Below, piece by piece: positions 1 to 11,135 of a DNA stretch of 64,000 nucleotides. The stretch comes from Diatrype stigma (Eukaryota; Ascomycota; Sordariomycetes; Xylariales; Diatrypaceae), in the NCBI GenBank assembly GCA_022225965.2, contig JAKJXP020000021.1, positions 186,001 to 250,000 of the forward strand, read 5' to 3'. Positions within the stretch are counted from its first letter, which is position 1. The number at the start of each line of letters is the position of its first letter. A program made the translations under genes and the position numbers. The notes under the pieces are model-generated. The model searched no databases and was not told where the DNA came from. It worked only from the letters and a program-made list of their open reading frames with translations.

Positions 1-3000
1 AAATACCTATTAAAATACGGATACCCGATAATTTTAAAAATAACTTATTATCGAAATAACGTATATACGCCATTAAAACGGCGACTAAACGCCGCTAAAC
101 CCTAAAGATTACCGGCTTACGAGCCTAAATTAAGGGCAAGCATTTAAAACGAATAAGCAGGCTATTAAAAACCAACAGCCGAAAAAGAAAAAAGCAGTAT
201 AAAAATATGGCTTTCGCTTAAGGGGCTTATTACGTAAGCGGCACGTAATCGGCGACCAAACGCCGCATTAAGGGCTAAGGCCCATAAGAAAAACTCTGCA
301 TACTTTTAGGAACTATAGCTAAAAATAATCTTATATACCTTTTTCTTGGAATAGCTTCGCTTACGTTTAGCCATTACGTTATTAGCTCTTAACCACCTAT
401 ATTCTTACAATTTCCGGGATTTTCGCTTACCGTTATTTCGGAATTAACGAACCGTTAAAGCGTAACTTTAAAAATAAAGAACTTTTTTTCGATTCGTACC
501 GGCTTATATGGAAATAAGTATTTCGTTTTTTATATTAAGCGTTTTATATATGCATTTTCGAAAATTGCTATATCGTAATTTATATTAACGTATATTAAAC
601 GTATAAATATTAAGTATTTCTTTATTATAAAGTTCCGAAATCGGTTTTATATTTAGCCGAAAGCCCGATTAAATATTTATTTTAAAAGGGTAATAATTGT
701 TATCGGTTATGGTATAAATACGTACCGTCGGTATTATAATTCGTACGAACGTATTATTATGCTATAAATTTTTCGGATATTCGGAACGAGTCCGGTTTAA
801 AATAATTTTACGTAATTTTCGTTAAAAAAAATTCGCGATATTCGTATTATAAAGTTATTTAAAAGCTTAATGTTATAAGCGTTTATTAATTAAGGTATAA
901 ATTAATAATCGATTACCAGTTCCGTTAAAAAAGTACGTCCGCGAATGTATTTTCGGCTAACGATATATATATCGTTATAAAATTAATATCGAATTTTACC
1001 GAATAAACGAAAACGTTACAAAAAGCGTTTATTAAAAGAATTATTTTTGTTTTAAGGCTAAATAAGCCGTATTAAGCCGTTATATTATCGATATATACGA
1101 TAATTATATCATATATTTACGTTAAGCCGAATAATAAAAAGGCTTTTTAAATTATAATTAATTCGAAAGTATTAATTAAAAATTATAATTCGTTTTTGCC
1201 AAATAAGCAATAAAAAACTTAAATAGCCGGAATAAATAAATTTATATATTAGCTTTTTTAAGCCGGGCTTTTGCGATATTAAAAGCTTTTAAACGCGGAT
1301 TTCGAAAAATCCGTAAATAAATAAAAAATTATTCGATTCGAATTTATTAATAAATAAATGCCATTAAAGTTTTAAAAAAAATTCTTTTATTATCGTAAAT
1401 CCTTTATGACGTTATTATTAAGCGGGCATTATAAACGTAAATTATGTATAAAAACGAAAAAGCCTTAAATCCCGTATAAAAAAGGCTTATTTAAAGGCAT
1501 TACCGTTACGTAAAAATTTAAAAAACCGGCGATTCGCTCGGCCTAATAGCCGAAAAGGATACTTATAATAAAAGCATCGGCAATTAACTTATTAGCTTTC
1601 GTAAATTTTCGTTTCGATAAGCGGGCGTTTATCGACGTTATATCGATTTCGATTCCGAAAATTTCGAAGGTTATGCTTTAATCGTTTTTTCCGGGATTCG
1701 GAAAAATTCTTAATGCGGCGATTAATTTGTTATAAAAAAAAATGCAACGAAATCGCGATTTTTTCGAAAAAAATACGAAAATAAAGTCGTCGAAATAATA
1801 AGCAATTAATATTTCGATAAATAATACGAAAAACATTTAATAAAAGGCTTTTACGAATAAGTTAAATAAATACGAAACCGTACGAAAACCAAATAAAAGG
1901 CAATTTTCGTAATAAAACCTTTTACATTATTCGAAACCGAATAATTAACGTTATAATGCCGTTACGGATATTATGCGAAACGCGTTTTTAAGGTTTTTTT
2001 TAACGAAAAAAAACTTTTTGCCGAAACGGCGTACGAAATCGAAAACGTTTTCGATCGTAATATATTTAAATATAACATTTATTTCCGAAATTTGGTTATT
2101 AATCGAGTTTTCCGAAAAGTAAAAAAAATAATATATTTTACGTTATTTTCCGTTCGGTTTTAATACGAAACCGAACGAAAAAAAAACGAAACCGGGCAAT
2201 AAGAAAAACGAAACGAAAGCGACGCGGTTAAATATAAAATTGCCTTTTAATTATTATTAAATTATTATCGGATTTTCGTAAGCTATTACGAAATTTCCGG
2301 AAATTACCGATAAGAATTATTATATATAATCGAATTAAACGTCGTATATAAATATGCCGTCGATTAAAATAAAAAGTTTTCCGAAATAACGCTTAAGGGC
2401 GGCCTTTTATTTTTCGGCAATTAAAGGGAACGGCAAATTTTAAAAGAAACCTTCGTTTATAAAAAAGGTTTCGAAAAAAAGGAATATATTAATATCCGGC
2501 TTAGCCGGAAAAAGGTTACGTATTTAAGCGAATAGCTAAATTATTTCCGAATTTTTTGGTATTACGGGCGAATTATTAAAATCGGGCGTAATAATATTCG
2601 AATTTTATTTAAATTTATTATTACATTTCGTTATTTTATAATTTCCGTTATAATTAAAACATTTATAAGGCTTTTCGTATTTATTACCGAAAGCTTTTTA
2701 AATATATTCGCTTTTATTTTAATTGCGGCAAATATTTTCTTAAAAGGTTTTTTGGGCCTTAAATAATACCGAAACGCTTTCGTTATATATTTTAAAGGCG
2801 CTAAAAAAAAGGATTCGTTAATTTAATTCGGCTTTTCGTTTTTTTATTTTGCCGCGTTATGGCCGAAATTTATTACGAAAATTATATAAGCCATTATATA
2901 TATAAATATATGCTTTATTTAATAAATTTATTTATATTTCGTTATATATTTGGCGAAACGTATTATATTTATTTATACGTTTAAATGTATTAAAAAAAAG

Positions 3001-3830
3001 CGAACGTAAATTTTTATATATTAAGCGAAGCATTAAAAGAAAATATATAAATCGAAACCGTAATAAAAAATTTTCCCGGTATTAAAAACGAATCGAAATT
3101 CGGAATTAATAATACGAATATTTAAAATTTTATTTTACGCTTTCGAATAAACGTTAATTCGGAATTTAATTAAATTTAAAGGCTTAAATTTAAATTCGAA
3201 TATTTATATTACGTAATATGCTTTTATATTTGGAAATATATTTATAATATTTATTACGATATTAAAATATTTATTAATTTCGTCGTTTAAATCCGGACCG
3301 CATTTTCGGATTTTTTTTTCGTAATGCCGGCGGGTTATTTTATTTTGTAACTTTTGCTTTTTTAATTCGATTTTGCATATTTTAAGTTGGCATTTGCGGA
3401 AATTAAGCTTTTCGGCCGAAAAAACGAATTTAAAAGATTTGCTAGCCGTATTTATGCATAGTTTTTTTATAAGCTTCGCAGCCGGCGGCAAAAAACCGAT
3501 AATATTAGTTCTTAATACTATATTAAGGGCCGCCGGCGTTTTTAATAAAAACCGCGTTACGCGTTTTTCGGTATTCGCGGCGATAATTTCTAAAAGCGCG
3601 TTTTAGATAATAAAAATGAATGCAAAAATATCGTTAGGATTTATTATATCGGAATTTATAAATAAATAATAATTAATTAATAAATCGAGCTTAAGGAATA
3701 TTTATAAAGGATTCGAATTAAAATTCGAAATAAAAACGGCGGCGCGGTTATAAAGTTAATCGAATTATTAATTGTTGTTATTATAAATGGCAGGTTACGG
3801 TATAAAACCCTTCTGGACCCGTAGATTAAT
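1..3830. mobile_element. RIP-degraded transposable element relic, family unknown
   Basis: The whole stretch is very AT-rich. CpA and TpG are nearly absent while TpA and CpG are common, the signature left by repeat-induced point mutation, which turns CpA into TpA in duplicated DNA. Normal composition returns near 3790-3840. No long reading frame survives; the longest are a Lys-rich minus-strand frame at 3204-3491 and its plus-strand shadow. I could not recognise a reverse transcriptase, integrase or transposase motif, so the class is unknown. The left edge is outside the window and the right edge is set only by composition. RIP acts on repeated sequence, so a transposon origin is an inference from composition. 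Confidence 0.75.
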
Positions 3831-4233
3831 TTAATAATAAACGAAAGCAAGACATACGGATCCCTTCTATATCCTGAGCTCGGCCCATTCTAACCCCGTA
3901 TCAGTACTCTGCATATGGTAATGGATGAATGGAGGTGGAAGGTGTAACGGTTACAGAGAATCTGCAAACTACATCCGACTGGCGGTGGGTGAACCGATGC
4001 TGACTTGAGACCAGCTATAGCGCTAAGGCCTCGTTCCAGATTATCATCTTGGCAGATGAAGATATATCCAATAGTATTATGAGAATATATATAAGTATGT
4101 TGACTTCGTACCCTATGTATTCAAGACTGAGGAGAATCCTACAGCCCCCCTTCCGCTCCCATATACACCTTTCTTCTTGCCATTATTAATCCACCTCCAA
4201 AACATCCTACACGTCTCGCTAGATCCCCCCTAC
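3831..4233. other. Intergenic, 3' flank of amidohydrolase gene
   Basis: Normal-composition DNA between the RIP block and the stop codon of the minus-strand amidohydrolase gene. It should contain that gene's 3' untranslated region. No coding frame or RNA gene is visible. Confidence 0.6.
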
Positions 4234-7206
4234 CTACTCGAAAAGCGCAACCTCTCCAGCCCCACCCCCACTAGCCACAGCTCTGACACGCGCCCCGATC
4301 TCCAAGGGACTGCCGTCGAAGACGACGAACTCATCAACCGGTCGTATCTTCTGCGCCTCATCATCGCCACTACCATCAGGGCCGCCGCCCAGGAGACCCA
4401 GGATATCCAAGACGTTGCGCCCGACGAGATCGAGCGCCTCGCCCTCGCTGATAGCACCGCCGCCGTTCCGGTGCGCGATGCCCGCCAGCAGGCCCAGGTC
4501 GCGGACGACCCAGTCCTCCTCGAGGCCGACGGCGGCGCGCACGCCCGCGGCGACGAGCCGGTCGACCGCCGTGCCGTTCTGCAGCGGCGCGCCCACGAGC
4601 CCCCGCCGCTGCTCCCACGACGTCCGGTACGACTGGAACGGGCTGAGCACGACGGCCGCGCCCGCCGCCGCCAGCTCGTCGGCTACCAGGTGCGACTCGG
4701 CGCCGCCGAGCACCACGAGCTTGATGACGCCTTTCTTGTTGTTGTTGTTGTCTTCGCCACGGTGGTCCTTCGCGAGGATGGCCGCGTCGACGGTGCGCTT
4801 GACGCGCAGGAGCGCCGCGATGGTGTCCGCGCTGTGCACGGTGACCACGAGCGGCAGGTCGCCCGCTACGACCTTTGCGAGGAACGCGGCCTCTGCGAAC
4901 GAATCCGCGGCGGCGGCGGTCGCAGTCGAAGTCGCGTTGGCAGCATCGACGGCCTCGAGCAGCTTGCGGCGGAGCGCGCCGACCGCGTTCGAGACGGACT
5001 TGCTGCCGTCCTTGGCGTCCTGGGTCAGGGTGTAGTGGACGGCGGCGTCCTCGGCGAAGACGGCGCCGGGCGCCAGGGCGTGCGGGCTGCGCGTGCGGAA
5101 GCCGACGCTGGTGCCCTGGTGGGTGCCGAGGCCGCCGTCGGCGTACGTCGGCGCCGAGATGGCCTTCGTCACGCCATACCGGTGCGCGTAGTGCAGCTTC
5201 TTGGTGTCGAGCGCTAGGCCGTCGACGGCGCGGCTGAAGACGTCGGCGCTGCCGCCGTTGTCCGTCGCCGACTCGGCGTCGATGGCGTTCAGGCCCAGGC
5301 CGGAGCCGAAGGCCACGAAGGGCTTCGTCACGTAGCCGTTTTGGAGCGCGATGATCTTCGTTCCGGAGGTGGAAGCGGCGCGCAGCTCTGCTTCGCAGGA
5401 GCCAATGCAGGAAATTTGGCCCCTGGCGATCGCGACGGTGAAATTCTGGGGTTCGGAACTGTCCTGGGATGATTCAGTGGATAGGAAGGATTTTGTCACA
5501 CCAGTGAATATCACATCACTGATGCTGACGGGCTCATCCGCTACAGTAGGCTTCTGGCTGGTGGTTTCGATGACAGGCGGAAGGAAAGGTTTCTCCAACT
5601 CGACCGGATCCTCGAACTGCACAGTCCCATCGATCCAGACCTGGACCGGGGCAGCTCCCACACTCAGCGGATCGCTATCCCAGACCACGATATCGGCATC
5701 GAACCCGGGCTTGATCTTGCCCAAACGCTGGCCCAGGCCCAGGCGCTCTGCAGGCGCCGTCGTAACCGCGGCCAGTGCCGCGTGGTAGGGAAGGCCGTAG
5801 CCGAACGCCTTGGCGGCTTCGAACACGACGTGCTGGGCGTCGAGGACGGGGTTGTCGCTGACATAGATGGGCGTGAGGCCGTTCTCGTACAGGATCTTGC
5901 CGGCGTACTCGCTGCCGATGTACGACTCCGCCTTGTACCACATGTTGTCGGCGAACAGCGCCGAGGCCGGCGGGGAGTCGCCCCAGGCGCGCTTGAGGAC
6001 CTCGGGGATCAGGTAGGTCTGGTGCGCGTGGTGGAACGCGCGCACCGGGAAGCGGAACTCGTTGGTGTGGTCCACGAACGCCTCCAGGTCCGGGATCGTG
6101 TAGCAGTGGGTGTTGACGTGGACCTGGCCGCGCAGCACGGCGCCCAGGGTCTCCCACTGCAGCGCCTGCGGCAGGTAGCTGCCCACGTTCTCCACGCCGA
6201 GGCGGTCGGCGGCGGCGCACCAGTCGTCCTGGGCGCGCACGTGCGCGGCGGCCTGCTCGAACGCGTGGCGGAACTCCCAGGACTCGCCCAGGCGGCTGTA
6301 CGGCCCGTGCTCGCCCACCTTGCCGTACACGCGCTTGGCGTTCTCGCCGCACGCCATCTTGATGTACCGCCAGGCGCGGTCGGGGTCTGCCAGCAGGTCC
6401 TCGATCGACGTCTCGTTGCGACCGTCCGGTCGGCCCACGGCGTGCTTGATGACGAACGCTTCGCCGCCGATGTTGTTCCCTGAGCCGGGAAGCACCAAGC
6501 TGGTCGTCACGCCGCCGGATTTGATGACTTGGATCTGGTAGTCCAGTGGGTCCAGACCGTCGATGGAGCGGACATAGGGCGTGATGTCGGCACTCAGCTC
6601 GTTCGTGTCGTCATTGCCCTGGAGCTCAGGTATGTTATCCACGCCGGCGTGGCTGTGCATGTCAATAATCCCGCTTGTAAGCTGGCGCCGGTTGGCATTC
6701 CAGATCAAGGTATCGGACGGGAAGGAGCTAGCATCCAGGTCTTGGCCGACTTCCTTAATGAGGCCGTACTCGATGAACACGTCGGCGTTGATCCACGAAT
6801 AGCCCTTGCCAGCCCGGGCATCTTCAACACTCGTACCTTCTGCCGGTTCGCCCACCCAGACAGTAGCATTCTTGATAAGAGTAGGCTTATGGCCAGCAAC
6901 GTAGCGAGCGTTGCGCTCCCTCCCAAGTCCAATTGGGTCTGCGGGTTTCGAGCGGAGCTTAGAACACACTTGTAGGTCCTCTTGAAGCCGTTCGATAGAT
7001 AGGTTGGATGCATTCTTAGATTCAGATGAAACAACCTGCTTCCACTGTGCATAGACGATGAACATGAGACATGCTAGACCCAAGAATCTCAACCCCCGGC
7101 TTCGTCTCACGAAATGCTGCCTCCGCTGTGGAGGAGCGGCTGGTACTGCCGCGCTGTACGGCGGTAGCTCCTTCGTATCGTACCTCATCTTCACGTCCTC
7201 CATCAT
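4234..7206 (-). CDS. Membrane-anchored amidohydrolase-family protein
   Basis: A single uninterrupted 990-codon frame starting at an ATG ATG pair. Residues 1-37 are polar, and residues 38-55 form one hydrophobic segment preceded by arginines, so the protein is probably a type II membrane protein with its large domain outside the cytosol. Residues 170-190 hold SGIIDMHSHAG, the HxH metal-binding motif (His184, His186) that ends the first strand of amidohydrolase barrels. Further His-rich segments (NTHCYTIPD, AFHHAHQTYL) and the late strand IYVSDNP fit the metal-dependent TIM-barrel fold. The family includes imidazolonepropionase-like and dipeptidase-like enzymes; substrate cannot be read from the sequence. 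A second, more divergent amidohydrolase-like half follows (about residues 560-990), where the metal ligands are not obvious. Very GC-rich third positions and no introns. Confidence 0.85.
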   Translation of the reverse strand: MMEDVKMRYDTKELPPYSAAVPAAPPQRRQHFVRRSRGLRFLGLACLMFIVYAQWKQVVSSESKNASNLSIERLQEDLQVCSKLRSKPADPIGLGRERNARYVAGHKPTLIKNATVWVGEPAEGTSVEDARAGKGYSWINADVFIEYGLIKEVGQDLDASSFPSDTLIWNANRRQLTSGIIDMHSHAGVDNIPELQGNDDTNELSADITPYVRSIDGLDPLDYQIQVIKSGGVTTSLVLPGSGNNIGGEAFVIKHAVGRPDGRNETSIEDLLADPDRAWRYIKMACGENAKRVYGKVGEHGPYSRLGESWEFRHAFEQAAAHVRAQDDWCAAADRLGVENVGSYLPQALQWETLGAVLRGQVHVNTHCYTIPDLEAFVDHTNEFRFPVRAFHHAHQTYLIPEVLKRAWGDSPPASALFADNMWYKAESYIGSEYAGKILYENGLTPIYVSDNPVLDAQHVVFEAAKAFGYGLPYHAALAAVTTAPAERLGLGQRLGKIKPGFDADIVVWDSDPLSVGAAPVQVWIDGTVQFEDPVELEKPFLPPVIETTSQKPTVADEPVSISDVIFTGVTKSFLSTESSQDSSEPQNFTVAIARGQISCIGSCEAELRAASTSGTKIIALQNGYVTKPFVAFGSGLGLNAIDAESATDNGGSADVFSRAVDGLALDTKKLHYAHRYGVTKAISAPTYADGGLGTHQGTSVGFRTRSPHALAPGAVFAEDAAVHYTLTQDAKDGSKSVSNAVGALRRKLLEAVDAANATSTATAAAADSFAEAAFLAKVVAGDLPLVVTVHSADTIAALLRVKRTVDAAILAKDHRGEDNNNNKKGVIKLVVLGGAESHLVADELAAAGAAVVLSPFQSYRTSWEQRRGLVGAPLQNGTAVDRLVAAGVRAAVGLEEDWVVRDLGLLAGIAHRNGGGAISEGEALDLVGRNVLDILGLLGGGPDGSGDDEAQKIRPVDEFVVFDGSPLEIGARVRAVASGGGAGEVALFE

Positions 7207-7673
7207 CGCGGTAGTCGGGAAGAGGAGTAGGTAGGAATCAAAGGGACGGATGATAAGAGGCTGGGGAGCTTTATACTAAATACCCTATGATATGAGATCA
7301 TCGGCTAGCCGTTTGGAGAAGGTCCCCAGCGATCCCGATAGCTGCATAATTGGCACAATCACGTTCACAATTGCGACTATCACGCGAGGGAGGGACTGCA
7401 TCGTCGTTACAACTCTAAAATCACTTTTCATTAACCGTTACCAAGGGTGCCAACCTGGGGTATCATCTCTCCATCCGTACATATATAATCATACAGTATA
7501 ATCAAACAATAATTAAACAAGAACAAATCAACCGAAGCCGAACAGAACAAACATAACATCATGACCGTTTGCTGCATTATCATCCTCATTCCTGGACTGT
7601 CCTCATACCATCGTGAAAACATGCGGTGACTCAACGTATAGGTAGGCTCGCGGATGTTGGTGCGACGACCAGC
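7207..7673. other. Intergenic between two minus-strand genes
   Basis: This spacer holds the promoter of the amidohydrolase gene and the 3' end of the repetitive-protein gene. Only short chance frames are seen. No RNA gene or repeat is recognised. Confidence 0.6.
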
Positions 7674-10316
7674 CTACTGCTTCTCCTCCACTGCCTCATC
7701 GGCATCCTCGTTCTCGTTCTTTTTCTCGTTGTCGTACTCGTTCGCGTCGTTCTTCTCTTTGTTCTCGACCTCGACATCGACCTCGTCCTTGTTCTCTTTC
7801 TCGGGAATTCCGCCGACAGCCCCGTCGTGCTGATGGCGGTCTTGGTGTGAGAGGTGGCCAACTGGGCGCCACAACGTTCGGCGATCGGCGGGGTCGGTGG
7901 GACTGGTAAGAGCCGCAAGAGCGGCGCGGTGAGCCATCTCCCGCTCCCGCTCGGCCCTAGCCTTGCTATTGGCGGCCGCCTCCTCTCTTCTCTGCTGCAT
8001 CATCATGGCCTCGCGGTCCTGCAGATCTCGAGGCGGGTGTGGTGGGTATCTCTCGCGGTCCTGGTCGCGGGGCTGGGCCAAACTCTGCATCTCGTATAAG
8101 CGGGGAAAGGCGACGGGCTGGCGGTTGCTCGCGGTAGGGTTGGTATTGCCGCTCACGGTACTGTTACCATCGCCGTAACCACCACTCTGAGTACCGCGAC
8201 GACCAGGGCTGATGCTCGCCACGGAAGGGCTGCCATATCTGGCGAAGAGGGCGCCGTGGCGATGAGCGACGGTAGCGCTGGTGCTGGCGCTGGTGCTGGC
8301 GCTGATGCCGGCGCCGCCGCCGACCCCGTGATAGATCGAAGAGGCGTACCGGGGCGCCAGCGCATTCTCCGAGGGACTGGAAAGGATGCCAAGGGAGCGG
8401 GCCACCACAGGGGAGGGAGCCACCACAGGGGAGGTAGCCACCACAGGGGAGCGGACCACCGCGGGAGAGCGGGCCACCATGGGAGAGCGGGCTACCGCAG
8501 GAGAGCGGACCAGCGCGGGAGAGCGGGCCAACGCGGGGGAGCGGGCCACCATGGGGGAGCGCGGCACTACCGGGAAGCGGGTCATCACCGGGGAGCGCGC
8601 CATCGCAGGGGAGCGTGCCATCGCAGGGGAGCGCGCCATTGCAGGGGAACGAGCCATCGCAGGGGAGCGGAGTACCAACGCCGGACCCACTACAGTAGTA
8701 GCGGTGGCGCCGGCGGCATTGCTGCCGAAAGCGCTGACCACACGACGCTGCTGCCGCTGCTGTTGGATATCATCAGTAGTAGCGCCAGTACCGATGAGAA
8801 GGGGCCGGGGACGGTGACGGTCAACCCTATCACTAAGCGGCGTATGAGCCGCTGGCACATCCTGCGCCGCATGCTGATCGTCCTCCCGGTTTGGTGTCAC
8901 AGTGGAGCTGCGGCCCGTGACATTGGCGCTGACATTGGCGCTGACATTGGCGTTAACGTTGGCGTTGACATTGGCATTGACGTCGGCGTTGCCATTGGCA
9001 TTGGTGTTAGCGTTAGCATCGACTCGAGGAGGTGGTGTAACAGGTCTAGTGACGGTGAAGACGCCCTCGGGATCAAGCTGGGTCGACGAGTTGCTGGAGG
9101 GGGCAGGAGATGGGACGGGAGAGGGCACAGGGGATTTCTCGTCTTCCTGCTCGGCTCTGCTCTCGATCGTCACCTTCTTTTTGCCCTTGCCCTTGCCCTT
9201 CTGCTTGCGGACGCCTTTCATGCTGGAAACCAGCTCTGCTTGCCCTGCAGCACCGTCGTTGGCCTTCTCCTTTCCCTTGTTCTTATCCTTGTCTACCTCG
9301 GCAGGAATAGATTGCTCTATTCCCGCGCCCTCTCTTTTGACAGATGTGGTCGTCGACGCCATGTGATCTGCATGGGCGGCAGGCTGTTTAGAAGAACCGG
9401 CTTTACGGATCACCAGCGGTGGTCGTAGTCGGACCGGGAGATGCAAAGGGGCTGGTGCTAGTGCCACCGGTTTATCTATCTCCTTCCCCTTCTCCAATCT
9501 TGATGGCGATGGGCTCCCATCGCGCTTTCCAGGCCTGACTCCGCGCGTGTTCTTCAACTGCTCATGTCGGCGATGCATGTCCTGGCTGCCGGCACTCTGG
9601 TCGTCATCTTGGCCATCTTCTTCGCTGTCGGATGATGGTGGTGCGGGCGCTTCGAAATTCTCGACGACGATGGTCATTGATGTGACTCTATGTACGCGTT
9701 CCGGATTAGCGCCTGTGTCTGGCTGCTGCGCCTCTGACTCTTGCGTCTCTGTGCCAGGTCGGGTGCTAGGCCAAGGACTGAGTCCTGCTTGTGCTTCCCG
9801 TTCTGTCTGTGCTGTATGCGTTTCTCGTGCACGTTGTGCTCGTGCCGCTTGCATTGCTCTTACTGCTGGCGGAAGGGGCGGAAGGGGTCTGTCGGGTGGG
9901 GGGCCAGGACTAGGTGGTATGACCATGGCACGGCGGCGTCTGGGCACTCTCTGTCTCGTGGCATTTGCAGACGCTGGCACTGATGGTTGTGATCTTGGTG
10001 GTGCCATAGGTGGTCGTCTCACTGGTTGTGGTGGCGCCAATGGGAGTGGCGCCGACGGCAGTTGCGCCGACGGCAATGGCGCCGATTGCAATGGCGCCGA
10101 CGGCAGTTGCGCCAACGGCAGTTGCGCCGATGGGGGCGACGATGAAGTCGCTTCTTCGGGCACATCCGGTAAGGTTGGTGCACCTTGTGCAGCCGGTCGA
10201 CGTGCGAACTCCCTCGACGCCATTCTCGACGACTCCCGTCGTTCTTGATGCTCTGCCGGTCGACTTGCATCACCATCACTCTGTGAAGCCTTGTCAAGTG
10301 GTCCGGAGCCCTCCAT
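7674..10316 (-). CDS. Highly repetitive, intrinsically disordered protein of unknown function
   Basis: A single 880-codon frame begins at an ATG at 10316. No known domain is seen. The protein is almost entirely low complexity: residues about 62-92 repeat SAQLP/SAPLP; 105-160 are Pro/Arg-rich; 432-467 repeat the tetrapeptide NANV/SANV; 549-642 carry about sixteen hexapeptides of the type ARSPAM or ARSPVV; the last 40 residues are Glu/Asp/Lys/Asn-rich. Lys/Arg-rich patches (for example KQKGKGKGKKK) could be nuclear localisation signals. Ser-Pro and Arg-Ser-Pro repeats would be good targets for proline-directed kinases, which is inference. The long open frame across GC-rich repeats also gives open antisense frames, so coding strand rests on the ATG, the length and the unbroken frame. 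Expression is unproven. Confidence 0.6.
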   Translation of the reverse strand: MEGSGPLDKASQSDGDASRPAEHQERRESSRMASREFARRPAAQGAPTLPDVPEEATSSSPPSAQLPLAQLPSAPLQSAPLPSAQLPSAPLPLAPPQPVRRPPMAPPRSQPSVPASANATRQRVPRRRRAMVIPPSPGPPPDRPLPPLPPAVRAMQAARAQRARETHTAQTEREAQAGLSPWPSTRPGTETQESEAQQPDTGANPERVHRVTSMTIVVENFEAPAPPSSDSEEDGQDDDQSAGSQDMHRRHEQLKNTRGVRPGKRDGSPSPSRLEKGKEIDKPVALAPAPLHLPVRLRPPLVIRKAGSSKQPAAHADHMASTTTSVKREGAGIEQSIPAEVDKDKNKGKEKANDGAAGQAELVSSMKGVRKQKGKGKGKKKVTIESRAEQEDEKSPVPSPVPSPAPSSNSSTQLDPEGVFTVTRPVTPPPRVDANANTNANGNADVNANVNANVNANVSANVSANVTGRSSTVTPNREDDQHAAQDVPAAHTPLSDRVDRHRPRPLLIGTGATTDDIQQQRQQRRVVSAFGSNAAGATATTVVGPALVLRSPAMARSPAMARSPAMARSPAMARSPVMTRFPVVPRSPMVARSPALARSPALVRSPAVARSPMVARSPAVVRSPVVATSPVVAPSPVVARSLGILSSPSENALAPRYASSIYHGVGGGAGISASTSASTSATVAHRHGALFARYGSPSVASISPGRRGTQSGGYGDGNSTVSGNTNPTASNRQPVAFPRLYEMQSLAQPRDQDRERYPPHPPRDLQDREAMMMQQRREEAAANSKARAEREREMAHRAALAALTSPTDPADRRTLWRPVGHLSHQDRHQHDGAVGGIPEKENKDEVDVEVENKEKNDANEYDNEKKNENEDADEAVEEKQ
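8385..8670 (-). repeat. 18-bp coding minisatellite (hexapeptide ARSPxx array)
   Basis: About sixteen tandem 18-bp units of the kind GGGGAGCGGGCCACCATG on the plus strand encode the hexapeptide ARSPAM/ARSPVV array of the minus-strand gene. Unit length is a multiple of three, so copy-number change keeps the frame. Units at the 3' end of the coding array (8385-8480) and those at 8590-8670 differ, suggesting homogenisation in blocks. Confidence 0.85.
8915..9020 (-). repeat. 12-bp coding repeat (NANV tetrapeptides)
   Basis: Tandem 12-bp units, GACATTGGCGTT-like on the plus strand, encode the NANV/SANV tetrapeptide run in the minus-strand repetitive protein. The period keeps the reading frame. Confidence 0.8.
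10036..10130 (-). repeat. 15-bp coding repeat (SAxLP pentapeptides)
   Basis: Tandem units such as GGCGCCGACGGCAGT on the plus strand encode alternating SAQLP and SAPLP pentapeptides near the N terminus of the minus-strand repetitive protein. Confidence 0.8.
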
Positions 10317-11115
10317 TTCGAGTTACCTATGTGATGACACGCGTAAGAAGGTGCTGGGTCGATCTCTCGGGGTATGGTTTGGGTAGAGTATGTGCTAGGG
10401 TTATTCCTGGATAACAACTGTGAATTGGAGTAGAACTTAGGGTTGTGAATCACGTATATAAAAGACCTTCGCTTCTATGGTGGCGGTACTGTGATTGGAG
10501 ATGAAGAATGCTGAAGTCGGAAGGCCCAATTGTTCAACGTGCTTCACGGAAGTTGTAACAATCCTGCTGGAATAAAGCTGAAGAAGACGCGCAGGTTTGT
10601 TGTGGCAATCACTGAACGAAAATTTTTGCTTGAAAGTGAATTTGTTGCTTAGGACAATAGGGAAGGAATGGTTGCTACGACACCTGCCTTAGGTAGGTAC
10701 TTAGGTAGGAGGAAACTTGTCCAGTGCAAATTGAATTCTAGCGGCCCTTGATTATTCGGATCATTCTACGGTATGTCTATTCAGGTAATATGATTATTCC
10801 ATCCATCATGGAATCTTTGAATGTACCACTCATGTCAGTACGCTCGAAGGGCTTCAAGCTTAACCACGAGTGTCTTCTCAGTTGACTTGGTGATAATCAG
10901 TGTTATTCTCAATACCCACTGGAGTAGGCCTTGTTTTCTTTATGTTGGATTTTGCGTAGGAACCATCGTACTTGTCCTTCTGGATTCCACTCCAGTGCCA
11001 GCAATACGCTTATCACCATGCAACTGCTGGTATTCCACCTGTGTCCATTTCTTATCGGATATATCGACAAACACGGGACCTTGGCCATTATCTGCTAAGT
11101 GTCCAACCATACGCA
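10317..11115. other. Intergenic, upstream of repetitive-protein gene
   Basis: This region contains the promoter of the minus-strand repetitive gene and the left flank of the hAT element. Several short frames occur but none has coding character. No RNA gene seen. The last eight bases (11108-11115, ACCATACG) are the left target-site duplication of the hAT element. Confidence 0.6.
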
Positions 11116-11135
11116 GGGTGTCACGCAACGCAATC
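11116..11135 (+). repeat. Left terminal inverted repeat of the hAT element
   Basis: Twenty bases starting CAGGGTG match the right end at 18 of 20 positions; both mismatches are C here and T at the other end, as expected from RIP or deamination of the right copy. Confidence 0.9.

Noticed and set aside
4177..6483. Several long plus-strand frames across the amidohydrolase gene
   Set aside because: They are antisense shadows caused by high GC at third positions; they consist of Arg/Ala/Gly-rich residues with no motif.
8256..9428. 390-codon plus-strand frame opposite the repetitive gene
   Set aside because: It reflects the in-frame periodicity of the minisatellites; the minus-strand frame is longer, has an ATG and spans the whole region.
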